A program made the position numbers and the translations under genes. A DNA stretch of 64,000 nucleotides from Steromphala cineraria. Lineage: Eukaryota; Mollusca; Gastropoda; Trochida; Trochidae. The notes under the pieces are model-generated. The model was not told where the DNA came from. It searched no databases and worked only from the letters and a program-made list of their open reading frames with translations. How positions within the stretch are numbered: position 1 is the stretch's first letter; every line of letters begins with the position of its first letter. The stretch is from NCBI GenBank assembly GCA_916613615.1, contig OU744726.1:16371515-16435514 (forward strand). The letters are read 5' to 3'. Below are positions 36,701 to 47,640 of this stretch, one piece after another.

Positions 36701-39700
36701 GCAGACTGTTCATATTGCATCATTGTTTGAATGGCTGATATTTCGCTCGACAAAGCTGATGTCATTATCGTGGACAATTGAAGTTCAATGGATGGCGAGA
36801 TGATAGATTCTGTTGATGACATTATTGACGAGGACATACATTCTACTGTAAGTTGATCAGTTGCAGTGATGAGACTCAGATATTTATACATTGGAGAATC
36901 ACATTCAGGATCCTGTTCAAATGACTCTCTTTTGTATTTGAAGTAGTTCATGCTGCTTAAAAATTCCAAGAACCATAAAGTATCACAGTCACATAACCAA
37001 GGGTTAAAGCCTATATAAACGCCATTCTCTTTCTGGATAAACTCCTTCAGGCTAGTGGAGGCTACAGTTAGATTGTTGCTTGTAAGGTCAGTCTTGTTTA
37101 TGTTGCAGCCATCAAAGGCACCCTCAGATATACTTGAGAGACCATTGCCATTAAGAAACAGTTCGTTGATTTCTGCACCTGTGCAGAAGCTATTGTGAAG
37201 ACTAGCAATGTTGTTGAGACTCAGATCAAGGGTCTTCAGTGTTGGATATACTGCTTGTAGGGGTCGAGAGGGAAAAGTTGATAGTCGATTGTTCATGATG
37301 TTTAACTGTTCCAAAGATGTGCCAGAAAATGCAAAGTCGTCAATATCGGTGATGAGGTTATTTGCCAGCATGAGAATCTGAAGTTGTTGAAGCCTGCTGA
37401 ACATATTAGTCGTCAGTGATGTCAGTTGGTTATCAGCAAAACTCAGAGCTTGCAGGTTCGGAGTGTTATCAAAGCCGGAAGAATCAAAATTTACAAATGA
37501 GTTATTCGATAAATCAAGGAACATCAAATTGGACAATCCCATTAAAGCTCCTGGTCTTAGTTCTGTAAGCTTATTGCCAGACAGCTTCAACATACCAAGC
37601 GATGTCATGTTCTCGAAAACATTGTCTGGGACATCAACAACACCACTGTCAGTAATATGCAACTGTTGAAGAAGATTGTTGTCCTTGAAGGCATCGTTTG
37701 AGAACGTGGATATTCCATAATTTTGCAGGGTCAAAGATGTCAAGCTTGTTTTTCCAGCAAGAAACATTGACGTCAATTCGCCGTCCCTCACCACATAGTC
37801 AGAAATAGTCATGGATTGTACTGTGTTCGGCACATACATAGGAGGGATCCCCGAACATACTACATTGATGATGGTTCCTGCTCCATCGTCTTCACAAAGA
37901 GAACACTCTGATGGACATGTTACTGGTGCTGCCGTGGTGGTCGTTGTGGTAGTCAGACATTCAGTTTCCAAGTTGGTTGCTGCTGTGGTCAGATCCAATG
38001 AATAAAAGGAGACTGGACTATCACAAGAAGGTCCAGTGGCTCCTGGTGATTTGAACTGCACAAGCCCTGAGTTGTCGCGAATAAGTTGAGCAAACCAGAG
38101 GTGATCACAGTCACAAATCCAAGGATTCCCTGTGAGATACACGCCAGTCGATGTTGTAAGGAATGTTGTTAGTTCAGTTTGTAGTGAACTGATGTCATTA
38201 TTTTCCAGGTTTGTTATGTTAACAGTGCAGCTTCCGATCATAGAACTTGTGAACTCTATCAGAGAATTGTTGCTCAAGTCGAGAAGGTCTAGATTCATCC
38301 CATCAAGAACTCCTGGTGTAAAGGCATTCAAAAGATTTTGATTCATTCTGATAGTCGTTAAAGTTGATGAAGCATCTGAGAGAGCAGTTGGTATGTCTGT
38401 CAGAAGGTTCCCAGAGAAGTCCACTTCAGTTAAAGCTGTGTTCAGGAAGATTCCCGAGTCCACAGATCCAAGCTGGTTGTTGGCAACAAGCAGTGTCTGC
38501 AGACTAGTCAAACCCGTGAAGTCTCCGATGTTGAGAGATGTGATATCATTGTTGTTAAAGTTAAGAGACTGTACCGTCGGAATGCTGGCGAACGCTGATG
38601 GATTAACACTTCGTAGACTATTCCCAGACAAATCCAAAGTTTGCAGGCTCCCAAGACGTCTGAAGGCATTATCTGGTATGGATGACAAACTGTTTTCTGA
38701 TAGACTGAGAATCTCAAGATTTCCTAAGTTGGGAAAGTTGTCATTGTCAATGCTGGAAATGCTGTTATTATATAGATGCAGTTCCCTTAGATTGAGCACG
38801 CTGTCAAACATTGATGCAGAAAGAGATGTCAGAGAGTTTCCTTCAAGTCTTAGAAATGTGAGTTCAGTGTTGTTGCTGAAAACATCGGAGTCAATCGCAG
38901 TTATACTAAAGTCTTTAAGCGTGACATGTGTTAAAGACGTCTTGCCTTCAAATAGAATAGAGGCCAGTGTTCCACCACGAGTCACATAATTGGAAAGGGT
39001 GATTTCTTGTACACTATTTGGAAGTCTTCTGGGTGTTATTCCCTCACATACAGCTTTGATGATATTTCCAGTTGCGGGGTCTGTTTCACAAAGACTACAC
39101 TCGAAGGGGCACGTCTGAACTGCAGCAGTTGTGGTCGTCAAACACTCAGCTTCTAGAAGAGGTGCAGCAGACGTGAGAGGAACTGATGCATAGCTTACAG
39201 GAGTGAAGCAAGCTGGATCTGCTGAGGTAAGTGAGGAGAACTTGGTTGGGTTGTCTCTCGTCAGCTGGGTGAACCAGAGAGTGGTACAGTCGCACTGCCA
39301 TGGATTACCCGACAGGTGCATGGTATTTGTTTCAGATAGATATGTTGTCATGTCTGTGTTCCAAATTGTTATCTCATTATTTTCCAGGTTTGTTATGTTA
39401 ACAGTGCAGCTTCCGATCATAGAACTTGTGAACTCTATCAGAGAATTGTTGCTCAGATCGAGAAGATCTAGATTCATCCCATCAAGAACTCCTGGTGTAA
39501 AGGCATTCAAAAGATTTTGATTCATTCTGATAGTCGTTAAAGTTGATGAAGCATCTGAGAGAGCAGTTGGTATGTCTGTCAGAAGGTTCCCAGAGAAGTC
39601 CACTTCAGTTAAAGCTGTGTTCAGGAAGATTCCCGAGTCCACAGATCCAAGCTGGTTGTTGGCAACAAGCAGTGTCTGCAGACTAGTCAAACCGTTGAAG

Positions 39701-41541
39701 TCTCCGATGTTGAGAGATGTGATATCATTGTTGCTAAAGTTAAGAGACTGTACCGTCGGAATGCTGGCGAACGCTGATGGATTAACACTTCGTAGACTAT
39801 TCCCAGACAAATCCAAAGTTTGCAGGCTCCCAAGACGTCTGAAGGCATTATCTGGTATGGATGACAAACTGTTTTCTGATAGACTGAGAATCTCAAGATT
39901 TCCTAAGTTGGGAAAGTTGTCATTGTCAATGCTGGAAATGCTGTTATTATATAGATGCAGTTCCCTTAGGTTGGGCACGCTGTCAAACATTGATGCAGAG
40001 AGAGATGTCAGGGAGTTTCCTTCCAATCTTAGAAATGTGAGTTCAGTGTTGTTGCTGAAAACATCGGAGTCAATCGCAGTTATACTAAAGTCTTTAAGCA
40101 TGACATGTGTTAAAGACGTCTTGCCATCAAATAGAATAGAGGCCAGTGTTCCACCACGAGTCACATAATTGGAAAGGGTGATTTCTTGTACACTATTTGG
40201 AAGTCTTCTGGGTGTAATTCCCTCACATACAGCTTTGATGATATTTCCAGTTGCGGGGTCTGTTTCACAAAGACTACACTCGAAGGGGCACGTCTGAACT
40301 GCAGCAGTTGTGGTCGTCAAACACTCAGCTTCTAGAAGAGGTGCAGCTGACGTGAGAGGAACTGATGCATAGCTTACAGGAGTGGAGCAAGCTGGATCTG
40401 CTGAGGTAAGTGAGGAGAACTTGGTTGGGTTGTCTCTCGTCAGCTGGGTGAACCAGAGAGTGGAACAGTCGCACTGCCATGGATTACCTGAGAGATACAC
40501 ATTAGTAGATTCACTAAGAAAGTTCAGAAGGTTCGTTGGTAAAGTTGTCAATTCATTGTTCGCCAGATTTGTGGTGTTAATCGTTGCACCGTCAAATGTA
40601 AGCACATCAAGGAAGGTTAAAGAGTTGTTGCTTATATCCAATAAATCAAGCGAGAATCCTGTCAACATGGATGGAGATATGCTAGTGAATTGGTTGTCTG
40701 TCATCTTGATTGTTCTTAGAGACGAAGATATTGGCTGGAGGCTTCCGAAAGGAACATCTGCCAAAGCATTGTGGGATACGTCCAACTTGGAAACAGACGT
40801 TCCACTGAGAGCATCGTCTGCAAAGGTCGAGATTTGGTTTTGCTGAAGGTGAAGGACAACCAAGTAAGAAAGGGCAGAGAACTGGCTAGCGTCAACTGAT
40901 ACCAGATTATTTTGAGACAGGTCCAAGATTTCCAGTGTACTTGCCAATCCTAAAGCAATGCTATTGATTGTAGTTAGTTGGTTTCCAGATAGATTCAATT
41001 CTCGCAGGGATCTAAGTCCATAAAAGACATTGTCGGGTAGATTCGTTATAAAGTTGTTGGACAAACTCAGTTTCTGAAGCTGAGTCAGGGAGGATAAATC
41101 AGTGATTGACGATATAGCGTTATTATCTAAAATAAGGGAGGTAATCCCAGGAGCGCTGGCGAAGGTTGTTGAGGTAATTGAAGCAAGCTGGTTATAGGAT
41201 AAATCAAGCGTTGTCAATGAGGTGCAATCATCGAAAACGTCTGATGCCAAGGTAATTATATCAAAATGATGCAGTTCAACGTGTTCAAGATTAGTTTTAC
41301 CTTCAAAGAGAGTTTTGACCAAGGCATTTGACCTCACGGGGTAATCTGTAAGCCTGGCTGTCCTTATACTGGCGTTCAGGCGGTCAGGAGAGTATGCGGA
41401 ACATTCCACAAGAACCAGTTCTCCGGAAGTAGGATCCGTCTCGCATACCGTGCACTCACTGTCACAACCCTGACAGGTGCTCGGGGGTAAAAAACACAAT
41501 GTCACAATGACCAATACATGACACCATGAAGTCTCTGCCAT
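33796..41541 (-). CDS. Intronless LRR / mucin-like type I membrane protein, 2,581 aa
   Basis: A single open frame from ATG 41541 to TGA 33796. Residues 1-23 are a signal peptide (hydrophobic VLVIVTLCFLPPSTC). Residues about 25-1568 hold four blocks, each starting with a Cys-rich cap (e.g. CPFECSLCETDP), followed by about ten 24-residue LRRs (LxxLxLSxNxL) and closed by an LRRCT cap (NPWQCDCSTLWF in blocks 1 and 2, NPWICDCDHLWF in 3, NPWLCDCDTLWF in 4). Blocks begin near 41,470, 40,290, 39,111 and 37,920. Residues about 1570-2488 are a Ser/Thr/Pro stalk of SSSVTPSS-type repeats, then 14-residue SSTTPSASSSTTPA repeats. A membrane helix follows (AGVIAGAVTGTIAVVALC..., about 2494-2519) and a basic tail ending EVQV. 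The layout (LRR head, O-glycosylated stalk, one TM) resembles platelet GPIb-alpha in form. A surface adhesion or recognition role is inference. It lacks TIR, Ig and kinase domains, so it is not a Toll receptor. Confidence 0.93.
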   Translation of the reverse strand: MAETSWCHVLVIVTLCFLPPSTCQGCDSECTVCETDPTSGELVLVECSAYSPDRLNASIRTARLTDYPVRSNALVKTLFEGKTNLEHVELHHFDIITLASDVFDDCTSLTTLDLSYNQLASITSTTFASAPGITSLILDNNAISSITDLSSLTQLQKLSLSNNFITNLPDNVFYGLRSLRELNLSGNQLTTINSIALGLASTLEILDLSQNNLVSVDASQFSALSYLVVLHLQQNQISTFADDALSGTSVSKLDVSHNALADVPFGSLQPISSSLRTIKMTDNQFTSISPSMLTGFSLDLLDISNNSLTFLDVLTFDGATINTTNLANNELTTLPTNLLNFLSESTNVYLSGNPWQCDCSTLWFTQLTRDNPTKFSSLTSADPACSTPVSYASVPLTSAAPLLEAECLTTTTAAVQTCPFECSLCETDPATGNIIKAVCEGITPRRLPNSVQEITLSNYVTRGGTLASILFDGKTSLTHVMLKDFSITAIDSDVFSNNTELTFLRLEGNSLTSLSASMFDSVPNLRELHLYNNSISSIDNDNFPNLGNLEILSLSENSLSSIPDNAFRRLGSLQTLDLSGNSLRSVNPSAFASIPTVQSLNFSNNDITSLNIGDFNGLTSLQTLLVANNQLGSVDSGIFLNTALTEVDFSGNLLTDIPTALSDASSTLTTIRMNQNLLNAFTPGVLDGMNLDLLDLSNNSLIEFTSSMIGSCTVNITNLENNEITIWNTDMTTYLSETNTMHLSGNPWQCDCTTLWFTQLTRDNPTKFSSLTSADPACFTPVSYASVPLTSAAPLLEAECLTTTTAAVQTCPFECSLCETDPATGNIIKAVCEGITPRRLPNSVQEITLSNYVTRGGTLASILFEGKTSLTHVTLKDFSITAIDSDVFSNNTELTFLRLEGNSLTSLSASMFDSVLNLRELHLYNNSISSIDNDNFPNLGNLEILSLSENSLSSIPDNAFRRLGSLQTLDLSGNSLRSVNPSAFASIPTVQSLNFNNNDITSLNIGDFTGLTSLQTLLVANNQLGSVDSGIFLNTALTEVDFSGNLLTDIPTALSDASSTLTTIRMNQNLLNAFTPGVLDGMNLDLLDLSNNSLIEFTSSMIGSCTVNITNLENNDISSLQTELTTFLTTSTGVYLTGNPWICDCDHLWFAQLIRDNSGLVQFKSPGATGPSCDSPVSFYSLDLTTAATNLETECLTTTTTTTAAPVTCPSECSLCEDDGAGTIINVVCSGIPPMYVPNTVQSMTISDYVVRDGELTSMFLAGKTSLTSLTLQNYGISTFSNDAFKDNNLLQQLHITDSGVVDVPDNVFENMTSLGMLKLSGNKLTELRPGALMGLSNLMFLDLSNNSFVNFDSSGFDNTPNLQALSFADNQLTSLTTNMFSRLQQLQILMLANNLITDIDDFAFSGTSLEQLNIMNNRLSTFPSRPLQAVYPTLKTLDLSLNNIASLHNSFCTGAEINELFLNGNGLSSISEGAFDGCNINKTDLTSNNLTVASTSLKEFIQKENGVYIGFNPWLCDCDTLWFLEFLSSMNYFKYKRESFEQDPECDSPMYKYLSLITATDQLTVECMSSSIMSSTESIISPSIELQLSTIMTSALSSEISAIQTMMQYEQSAITNQLSASGFVSGSDKYSQQTFDAMQTSSLSSPIYSTVFFQQSSSSTFSDFIPTASLISGQYQSANDFPMSESPTPFIDATQQLTQTVDVLVNPSITEFMPMTSQNSISSFTTVSTSNVLPPSSSVLLISSSVTPPSNGVSPSSSSVIPPSSSTLPSSNIVTSPSSSVIPPSSSIMAPSSSFSPSSSSLTPALNSVAPSSSSVTPPSNSVIQPSSTVASSSSSVLPPSSSVSPPSSSVSPSSSSVTPPSNSVIQPSSTVASFSSSVLPPSSSVSPPSSSVSPPSSSVSPSSSSMTPSSSGALPSSSSVGPSSHSITPPLNSVAPSSSSVMIPTNSVTHSSSSIISTSGSVAPSSSSIIQSSSSAIQSSSSVIPSSSSDTQSSSNVAHSVSSVVQPSSSVIPSSSSVTPSSSSVIQTSSSIIEFSSSSTPTSSSVTQSSSSITPSSSSVTPSSSSVTPSSSSVTPSSSSVTPSSSSLMQSSSSVTPSSNSVSPSSSSVTPSSSSTTPSSSSLMQSSSSVTPSSNSVSPSSSSVTPSSSSTTPSSSSLMQSSSSVTPTSSSVLSPSNSLTPSSSSVLPSPMSSSPTPSSITSESSSTSQASSTTPSPSSSTIPASSTTASLSSLTTPASSTTPSASISTTPASSTTPSASSSTIQPSSTTPSASSSTTPTSSTTASLSGSAIQASSTTPSASSSTTPASSTTPSASSSTTPASSTTPSASSSTTPASSTTPSASSSTTPARSTTPSASSSTTPASSTTPSASSSTTPASSTTPSASSSTTPASSTTPSASSSTTPASSTTPSASSSTTPASSTTPSASSSTTPASSTTPSASSSTTPASSTTPSASSSTISTSSTTGPATDTTTTVAASTTAAQTSPMSGSSNNAGVIAGAVTGTIAVVALCGALIWKFKLASKLASQLCPKPATVPFSGHVAPNAAPPSTQAPGGNNNGTRNKPSKQKDKDGMPEVQV
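34150..34920 (-). repeat. 42-bp coding minisatellite (mucin stalk repeats)
   Basis: Within the stalk-coding region a 42-bp unit encoding 14 residues (SSTTPSASSSTTPA) is repeated about a dozen times almost identically between 34,150 and 34,660, with more diverged copies to about 34,920 (for example a copy with ARSTTP). A second repeat type, SSSVTPSS-like, runs from about 34,960 to 36,360. Such arrays commonly vary in copy number between alleles. Confidence 0.9.
37933..40290 (-). repeat. 1,179-bp tandem duplication of an LRR block (blocks 2 and 3)
   Basis: Residues encoded by 40,290-39,112 and 39,111-37,933 are nearly identical over most of their length, including the Cys cap, the LRRs and silent positions; the offset is 1,179 bp (393 codons), so the frame is kept. 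Differences are a handful of substitutions (e.g. FNGL against FTGL, FDGK against FEGK) until the end of block 3, where the LRRCT diverges and resembles block 4 more. Confidence 0.9.
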
Positions 41542-44233
41542 AACGAATTTGGAAACAAGACGGTGTTCTATGTCCTTCCGTGTATTGTTTCTTCACTTGT
41601 TTGTTTTTTCTTCAGTTTTTCCAGTTATTTAGCTTCTCATCCCCGTGTACAAGTTCTTTAGTTCAGTATATCCAAACGTGCAAAAACACTCCCGTTAAGA
41701 TTGAATTGACTTATAGGACAGATTCTATTTAGACGTTTCTTTTAACAGGCTGCCGATCGTTATTTCAAAGTATGGCCCAATATCTGAAACCACGCCCATT
41801 TCTGACTCCATAAAAATACCCACGGCCCGCCTAGCTTGCTGTCTAACAAAGTGTAAACTCAAATGTCATAAAAACGATCACGAACGAGTACATGTAAAGT
41901 TATCGAGTACTAAAGACGAAAAAGGATTTTGTTGACATAGCTAAGAATATGTTAGTGTTCTTTCTATGTAGTCTGGTATCATGTGTCCTAGTCAATATTC
42001 AAAAGCTTTGCTTTTGTCGAAATTCGGTTAGCAACGCCCCAACAAACAGCGTGTGCCTGGATATAACATACACTGGAGAGGGATGAGAGATGTGTAAACA
42101 GAGACAACTTGTCTTAATGGGTTAAAGAGACCTGGGCCAATTAATAAAACTGTTTAGATATCGAACATGCGTGCATGTATTTTCGCAAATAGAAATAATT
42201 TCATATCAGTTTTGTACTTTCAACGTTGTTTTACAATATAAATGTCGCATTCATTATATCTTTAAGAGCTGTAATAATTTTTATCTATTTTTATATATTT
42301 GTTTATTCAAGCTGTATAGTTTTCGTTGTTTCATGATACTCTAATTCAATTATTTATTTCCCCGTTGCTTCCTCCTAGTATATTTCAAAATGACTACAAT
42401 TGCTTCTTTGACATATCACATTTCATAATTTTATATTAATCCAACTACGCTGCTTCCGTATGTCATGTCAAACTCTCCTCATTTCCGTTTTGCGAACTTA
42501 AATGATACTTTTTCAATCGGAAATTCAATATGACATTGTAAAAGGCGTCATTATTTTAAAAATAAAAACTATTTAAACGTTGTGAAAATGATAGACATGT
42601 TATGAATGACGGTTTGTGAATAACAACGTGATCTGTTATTGCTCAGTTTATCAATGACATTCATACACCTACATAGATGAATAAAAGGTCATAGTTTTAG
42701 TTCTTTATGAATCTCATTTTGTTAGATTTTCATTGTTTCGATTTACAAATTTTGGAGTTGACATTTAGAAATATGCTATTATACCATGGAAAGTGATATA
42801 TGCAAATCTTCATCAAACTCAGAGCGTTAACCAAAGAAAGAAATCTATTTTGTTCTACTAAAATGTTTTAATTTCAAATAAGAAGTTGTCCAAAAAAATA
42901 TTGTATTGCTGAAAATCATTTGAAAAAGGTCCAACATAATGTTTGAATTAAGTGGTATGACAAAAGAAAATTTGAGTATACGGTAGTGCCTTTTTCAGAT
43001 GTATTTGTTATTCGCAATCCTGGATATGTATTACAGAAACTCCAACATATAAGATTTCATTTCAAATTCAAACCTTAGGGTAAATGTTTACCAACTGCCA
43101 AGTGTGATAGTAACCTTATCCTTAGTGCTGTTAAAGTACCAAGCAATCTTATTGAAACGACCATCGACTTTTTATTTACTCTTACTCGACTGAATCACTC
43201 ACAGGAAAATCTCCACTTCAAAATGGTGTTAGATTACTGGACCCAGTCAGTTCTAAATAGACAAACGTGTTTGCTTTAAAATGTTTATAAAAACATATCA
43301 TCTTTCTGAAAAACATGACTTGCTACTTCGAATCGCACCCCCGGGGTCTGTAATCTTCTTATCTTGTAAATGGAAAACCCTACCCATTTAACAGCCAAAA
43401 CCCATGCCTCGCCATCGCATGAATTTTTGGTCCGATCTTCTCATGGTTGGTCGCAAAATATTGCTTAATGACCACGAATACAGTAAAAATACTTTTAAAA
43501 ATATTGCAGTTTGAATATTAATTGGTCTTTAACCAGATTAGCCGTAGTCAAGGAAGCAATTTTCAAAAATTAAGCAAAACCTGATGAAAGATTATGTTAA
43601 ACAGCCTTCTACGGGAAATTAATATAATTAAACGAGTTTAGGGGTCTGTCATTCATAAAGCGAAAATATGGCTATTTTCGCTAACTGTCAATTATTCAAC
43701 CGGCAAAATGAGTTTTCCTTTACATGTCAAGACTACATTTCAATCAAAGGATATTGTTTCCAATTGATTTATGTTTTGAATATCTCCATTCTTCATATAA
43801 ACAACCAGTCTTTGTTTCGTGATCTCCCTAATCTATACAATCGTTATGGTCAAATACGAATTTGATTTTCCTTTATGATGTTGTAAAAAGATCTGAAAGG
43901 ATAAACACAGATGTTTATTTCAATAATCCTTTAACAATGATTAATATTTACCTTGTTCTTAACGTTTGAAGTTTATATAAGATATTTCAAGCAACATCCA
44001 ATAGGTTTGTTCATCTACTTCCCAAACTATATAACCACGTATTAACTGTTTTGACGATTGCAAAATGACCTTGATTGTTTCCATTATTTTTTACTGATTC
44101 ATTTTGTTGGATATTCTTCTAGATGTTGTTAGTGTTGTAAATGTTGTCCATACTATTGTTGTTATAATGTCTCTTCCTCTACTTGACTGTTACTGTTGTT
44201 TGACGTTGCTTCTAATTTGCTTAGCTACTTCAA
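41542..44233. other. Upstream region of the LRR-mucin gene and intergenic DNA, no gene seen
   Basis: The first few hundred bases should contain the 5' UTR and promoter of the minus-strand LRR-mucin gene; no core promoter element could be assigned. On the minus strand near 43,480-43,320 there is a tRNA-like stretch ending GGTGCGATTCGAA, possibly another SINE remnant, low confidence. The rest is AT-rich without coding signals. Confidence 0.4.
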
Positions 44234-44537
44234 GTCATGAAATGTTGATACAGCCTCTGCTCTAACTCGCCGAAATCTGTGGGTTCTGACAGTTTCCACT
44301 GGCGGAAAAAAATTGCGCCACAATCCATTTGAATTTCTTCATCAAATGACAACGCTTCTCGCATGGAAAGGATGGTTCATATCACAATGCTTTTGCCATG
44401 ATTCAGTAGCCAAAATGATGATTTTAGAACAGCGTCGCTGTTTGCACAACTAATTCTGATTGGCCCCAATCAGGCATCTCCCATTCTATCCCACAAAGTC
44501 GGCGTAATAGAACAGAGGCTGTATCAACATTTCATGA
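44234..44537. mobile_element. MITE with about 50-bp terminal inverted repeats
   Basis: The left arm begins GTCATGAAATGTTGATACAG, then CCTCTG, TCTAACTCGCCGA and CTGTGGG. The right arm is its complement with a few mismatches, ending CTGTATCAACATTTCATGAC. Total length is about 304 bp. The interior has no coding capacity. No convincing target-site duplication was seen. Confidence 0.78.
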
Positions 44538-46968
44538 CATGATCTGCCTCTGTGGTGAGAGAAAGGGCTGCAGTTGCTTATCTTGCTTTTGTTGCTTTGA
44601 TGTCATTGTTGTTGTTTAGTTATTGTTGTTCACCCTCAGTCAATGCTGCCACTTCGTTGTCGCTACTGTTGCTGCAACTACATCGGCTCGTCGCTAGAAG
44701 CTGATATATCCCTACACTCCCTCGTCTGAATGGTATAACTTAAAATGTATATATTTCTACCAGGGTATTAGGAATGGCATTCTTTTTAACACCATTTCAC
44801 ACTTTCAAACATATATTAAAGGATTGTATACAAAAATTGATAAAACGTGCTAAATTATTCATTTATTTTTTATAATGAAATGAATTAGCATTTGGCCATG
44901 ATAGTTTCTCTGATTTATGATAGAATTACATTTTGCTTTATGGAAGGGTTTGAACCTTTGGCGTAAATGTTGAATAAATGTCATAGGCTGGTGAAATGTA
45001 TGACATAAGATTCACGTGCGTTCCTCTTCGTCGTAGTTATCGATTCTTTATAGACTGCATTGTGTTTCTATTTGTGTACTGCTTAACAGTTATATCACAT
45101 GTTTGTAGTATACCACTCGTATTGAATAGAATAACGATTCACAAAACTTCTCGATTGGAATTGAAAGGATACGACGAAGATTTCATGAAGGGCGCTCGTC
45201 TTTTATATTTGACCACTTTTCAAACTAAAAAAAAACAAGATTGTAGACGAGTCTCTCAGGCAAACAGTTCTTCAATAAAGTACTAACAAACCTATCCTAT
45301 GAAATCAATATCGGGCCAAAAGTTTTAATTGCAAAACTGGAAAGCGATTTTTCAACCTGAAATAATTGAGACATTCAAAAATTGAGATAAAAGAATGAAA
45401 TTTGTGTAATTGTTTTACATTCATATCTATCAATATGTCTGTCGAGTTCAATTTAACATCACCTAAAACATGTATTTTAGGAGAATTGAAATATGTTTTT
45501 AATACATATCTGTGGTATGTTTCCTAAATCTGATTATTCTGATTTGATCTTACCTGAGTATCAAACGAAAGAGGTGATATGATTAAAATATCAATTCTAA
45601 GAGCTGAAATTCGTTTAAACAACCCCGGCAGGGTGTTAGAGCAACATTTAACCAAGATTCTACACTAACTTGGCAATGTTTTCTACAGTTAACGACAAAC
45701 CAAGATTTTGTTCTCTTGTATATATGTATAATAATATTTCATAATGTAAAAACAACATGATAGCGACTACGAAATTGTGTAATGTCACAATGTAATATTC
45801 CAAGAAATATTGCACAAACATATAGTATATTAAATAGACGTTTTCTCCTTAAATAAAGGATTTTATACATATATCACTATTCATAGCCCTCTATTATCAC
45901 AATCTTAATAAATTTAGATTAACAGATTTTGTCATACAGTTAACCGAATATAAAACCTGTTGATCTAAATTTATTTAGATTGGTAGTATCAACATCTTGC
46001 AGAGCTCTGTAGAATTGGTGAGGGAGTTTAACGATGAAAGTGAAAACTAAATTAGTTTCCCTTATTCATGCAATATACTTTGTTTTATCCCTTTGTATAA
46101 CAATATGTCATAAAACAAACCATCGTGTATTTCAGCAAATACGATAAATGCATGTCTATTTATTTCACAATGAAGAGCAAAGAAAGAAAAAATATAACCG
46201 TTTAAAAATATTTCATATTCATAGAGTTGATGACAATCAATCACTTCTACAATGAGAGTATATTTACAAGCATAACTAATTAAAAGCCTATCGGCGAGAG
46301 TTAAGTGCATTGTAAATATAATATCCATATAATGGTTTTCAGAAGGCTGGATTTATTATACATTCGCCCAACTTGCATAGATCAACATGTAGATGGGCAA
46401 TAATGATGATATGTGCTTTAACGTGTAGACCTACTGGAGTATATTTGATGATATAAAGACGATATAATTCAGTGGTATGGTATCACGAACTCCTGCTGGG
46501 GTATATTTGATTTATCGAAGACGATATATATCACTGGTATGGTATCACGAACTCTAACTTAAAGCTTGCTTAGTCGAACCATACCTTTATTTGAAGGGAG
46601 TGCATGGGACGATAAAAGACGATATGTATATTTGACTTTGGCTTTTCGCTAATGGGGTCTTCAAAACAGATTTTGTGACTTTGAGATGATCAATCTGTCA
46701 TCGTGAATATGTATAGGTACCATAAGTAATTATTATTTATTTTGACTCACGGCATTGCTTTCCCTTTTGATGTAATGATTTTATAAGATTTAAAGATCGT
46801 ATTAATAACCTTTCTATTCCACACAGTCGGCGAAGGGAGTGCTGGCAATGAAAAGTTTTCTGAACAATCTCTGCCCCGTTGCGTAACCAGTTTGAACTAT
46901 TCGAATGAATTCATTTTACTGAGACCATGTGTGTAAATTGAGAAAATGAGTCAAAGTACTCATGTGAG
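44538..46968. other. Gene-poor intergenic DNA with two small repeats
   Basis: No gene recognised. A roughly 78-bp hairpin at about 45,907-45,985 pairs AATAAATTTAGATTAACAG with CTGTTGATCTAAATTTATT. A diverged roughly 75-bp tandem pair at about 46,430-46,560 repeats GTATATTTGAT, AGACGATATA and GGTATGGTATCACGAACTC. The remainder is AT-rich. Confidence 0.5.
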
Positions 46969-47332
46969 TTAAAGGGGCAGTAGCACGTTTTAAGGGAGAA
47001 TATAAGGTGATGATAGGAAAATGAAATTAATGGTTCCAATTGACAGACAATGCATTTAAACTAAATGGAGCAGTAATAATTTCAATATAGAATGTAAACT
47101 TTAGCCGTGTGATTCCTTTTTCTTACACAAAATGAATTAAAGGTGTTCACACAAAATGGCCGCCCATAGGTTTTATGAGAATCTTCATACTTCCTCCTCT
47201 GACTATGGACAATTGGTTTTTGTTATCAGATTTTTGACACTATCAAAATAATACATTAAGCATTACCGTACAATTATCAGTGAAAAAACTAAAATCTAAA
47301 ATCATCAAAAAACGTGCTACTGCCCCTTTAAA
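46969..47332 (+). mobile_element. Full-length TTAA-flanked MITE (GGGGCAGTAGCACGT family)
   Basis: Ends are TTAAAGGGGCAGTAGCACGT and its complement, ACGTGCTACTGCCCCTTTAA, 364 bp overall. Two related copies exist in this window (22,902 and 51,555). Every intact end carries TTAA, the target duplicated by piggyBac-type transposases, so this is probably a piggyBac-related non-autonomous element; that assignment is inference. No coding capacity. Confidence 0.82.
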
Positions 47333-47640
47333 GTACATTTGTTGACCTGTCATTCATCAGTGACATTCAATCTAGAAGTTTGAGAGTTTGCCCCGATCTC
47401 ATTTTAATTCATTTGAATATCAGGTAGACTGATCCACGTATCGAGGTAAAAGCCATTTCATGTTTATATCTGACCAATCATGCAAGAGCAAATATGATTG
47501 TTCAAATCTCTTTGTGTACCATTTCGTTCTAACCTTACCCAATTCTCCTCACATATACACATCGATGTCATCTTATCGTATATAAGTGTTAAAGACTGCT
47601 CACATCAACTTATCATGAATATGAACGTTTGTGTTTTAAA

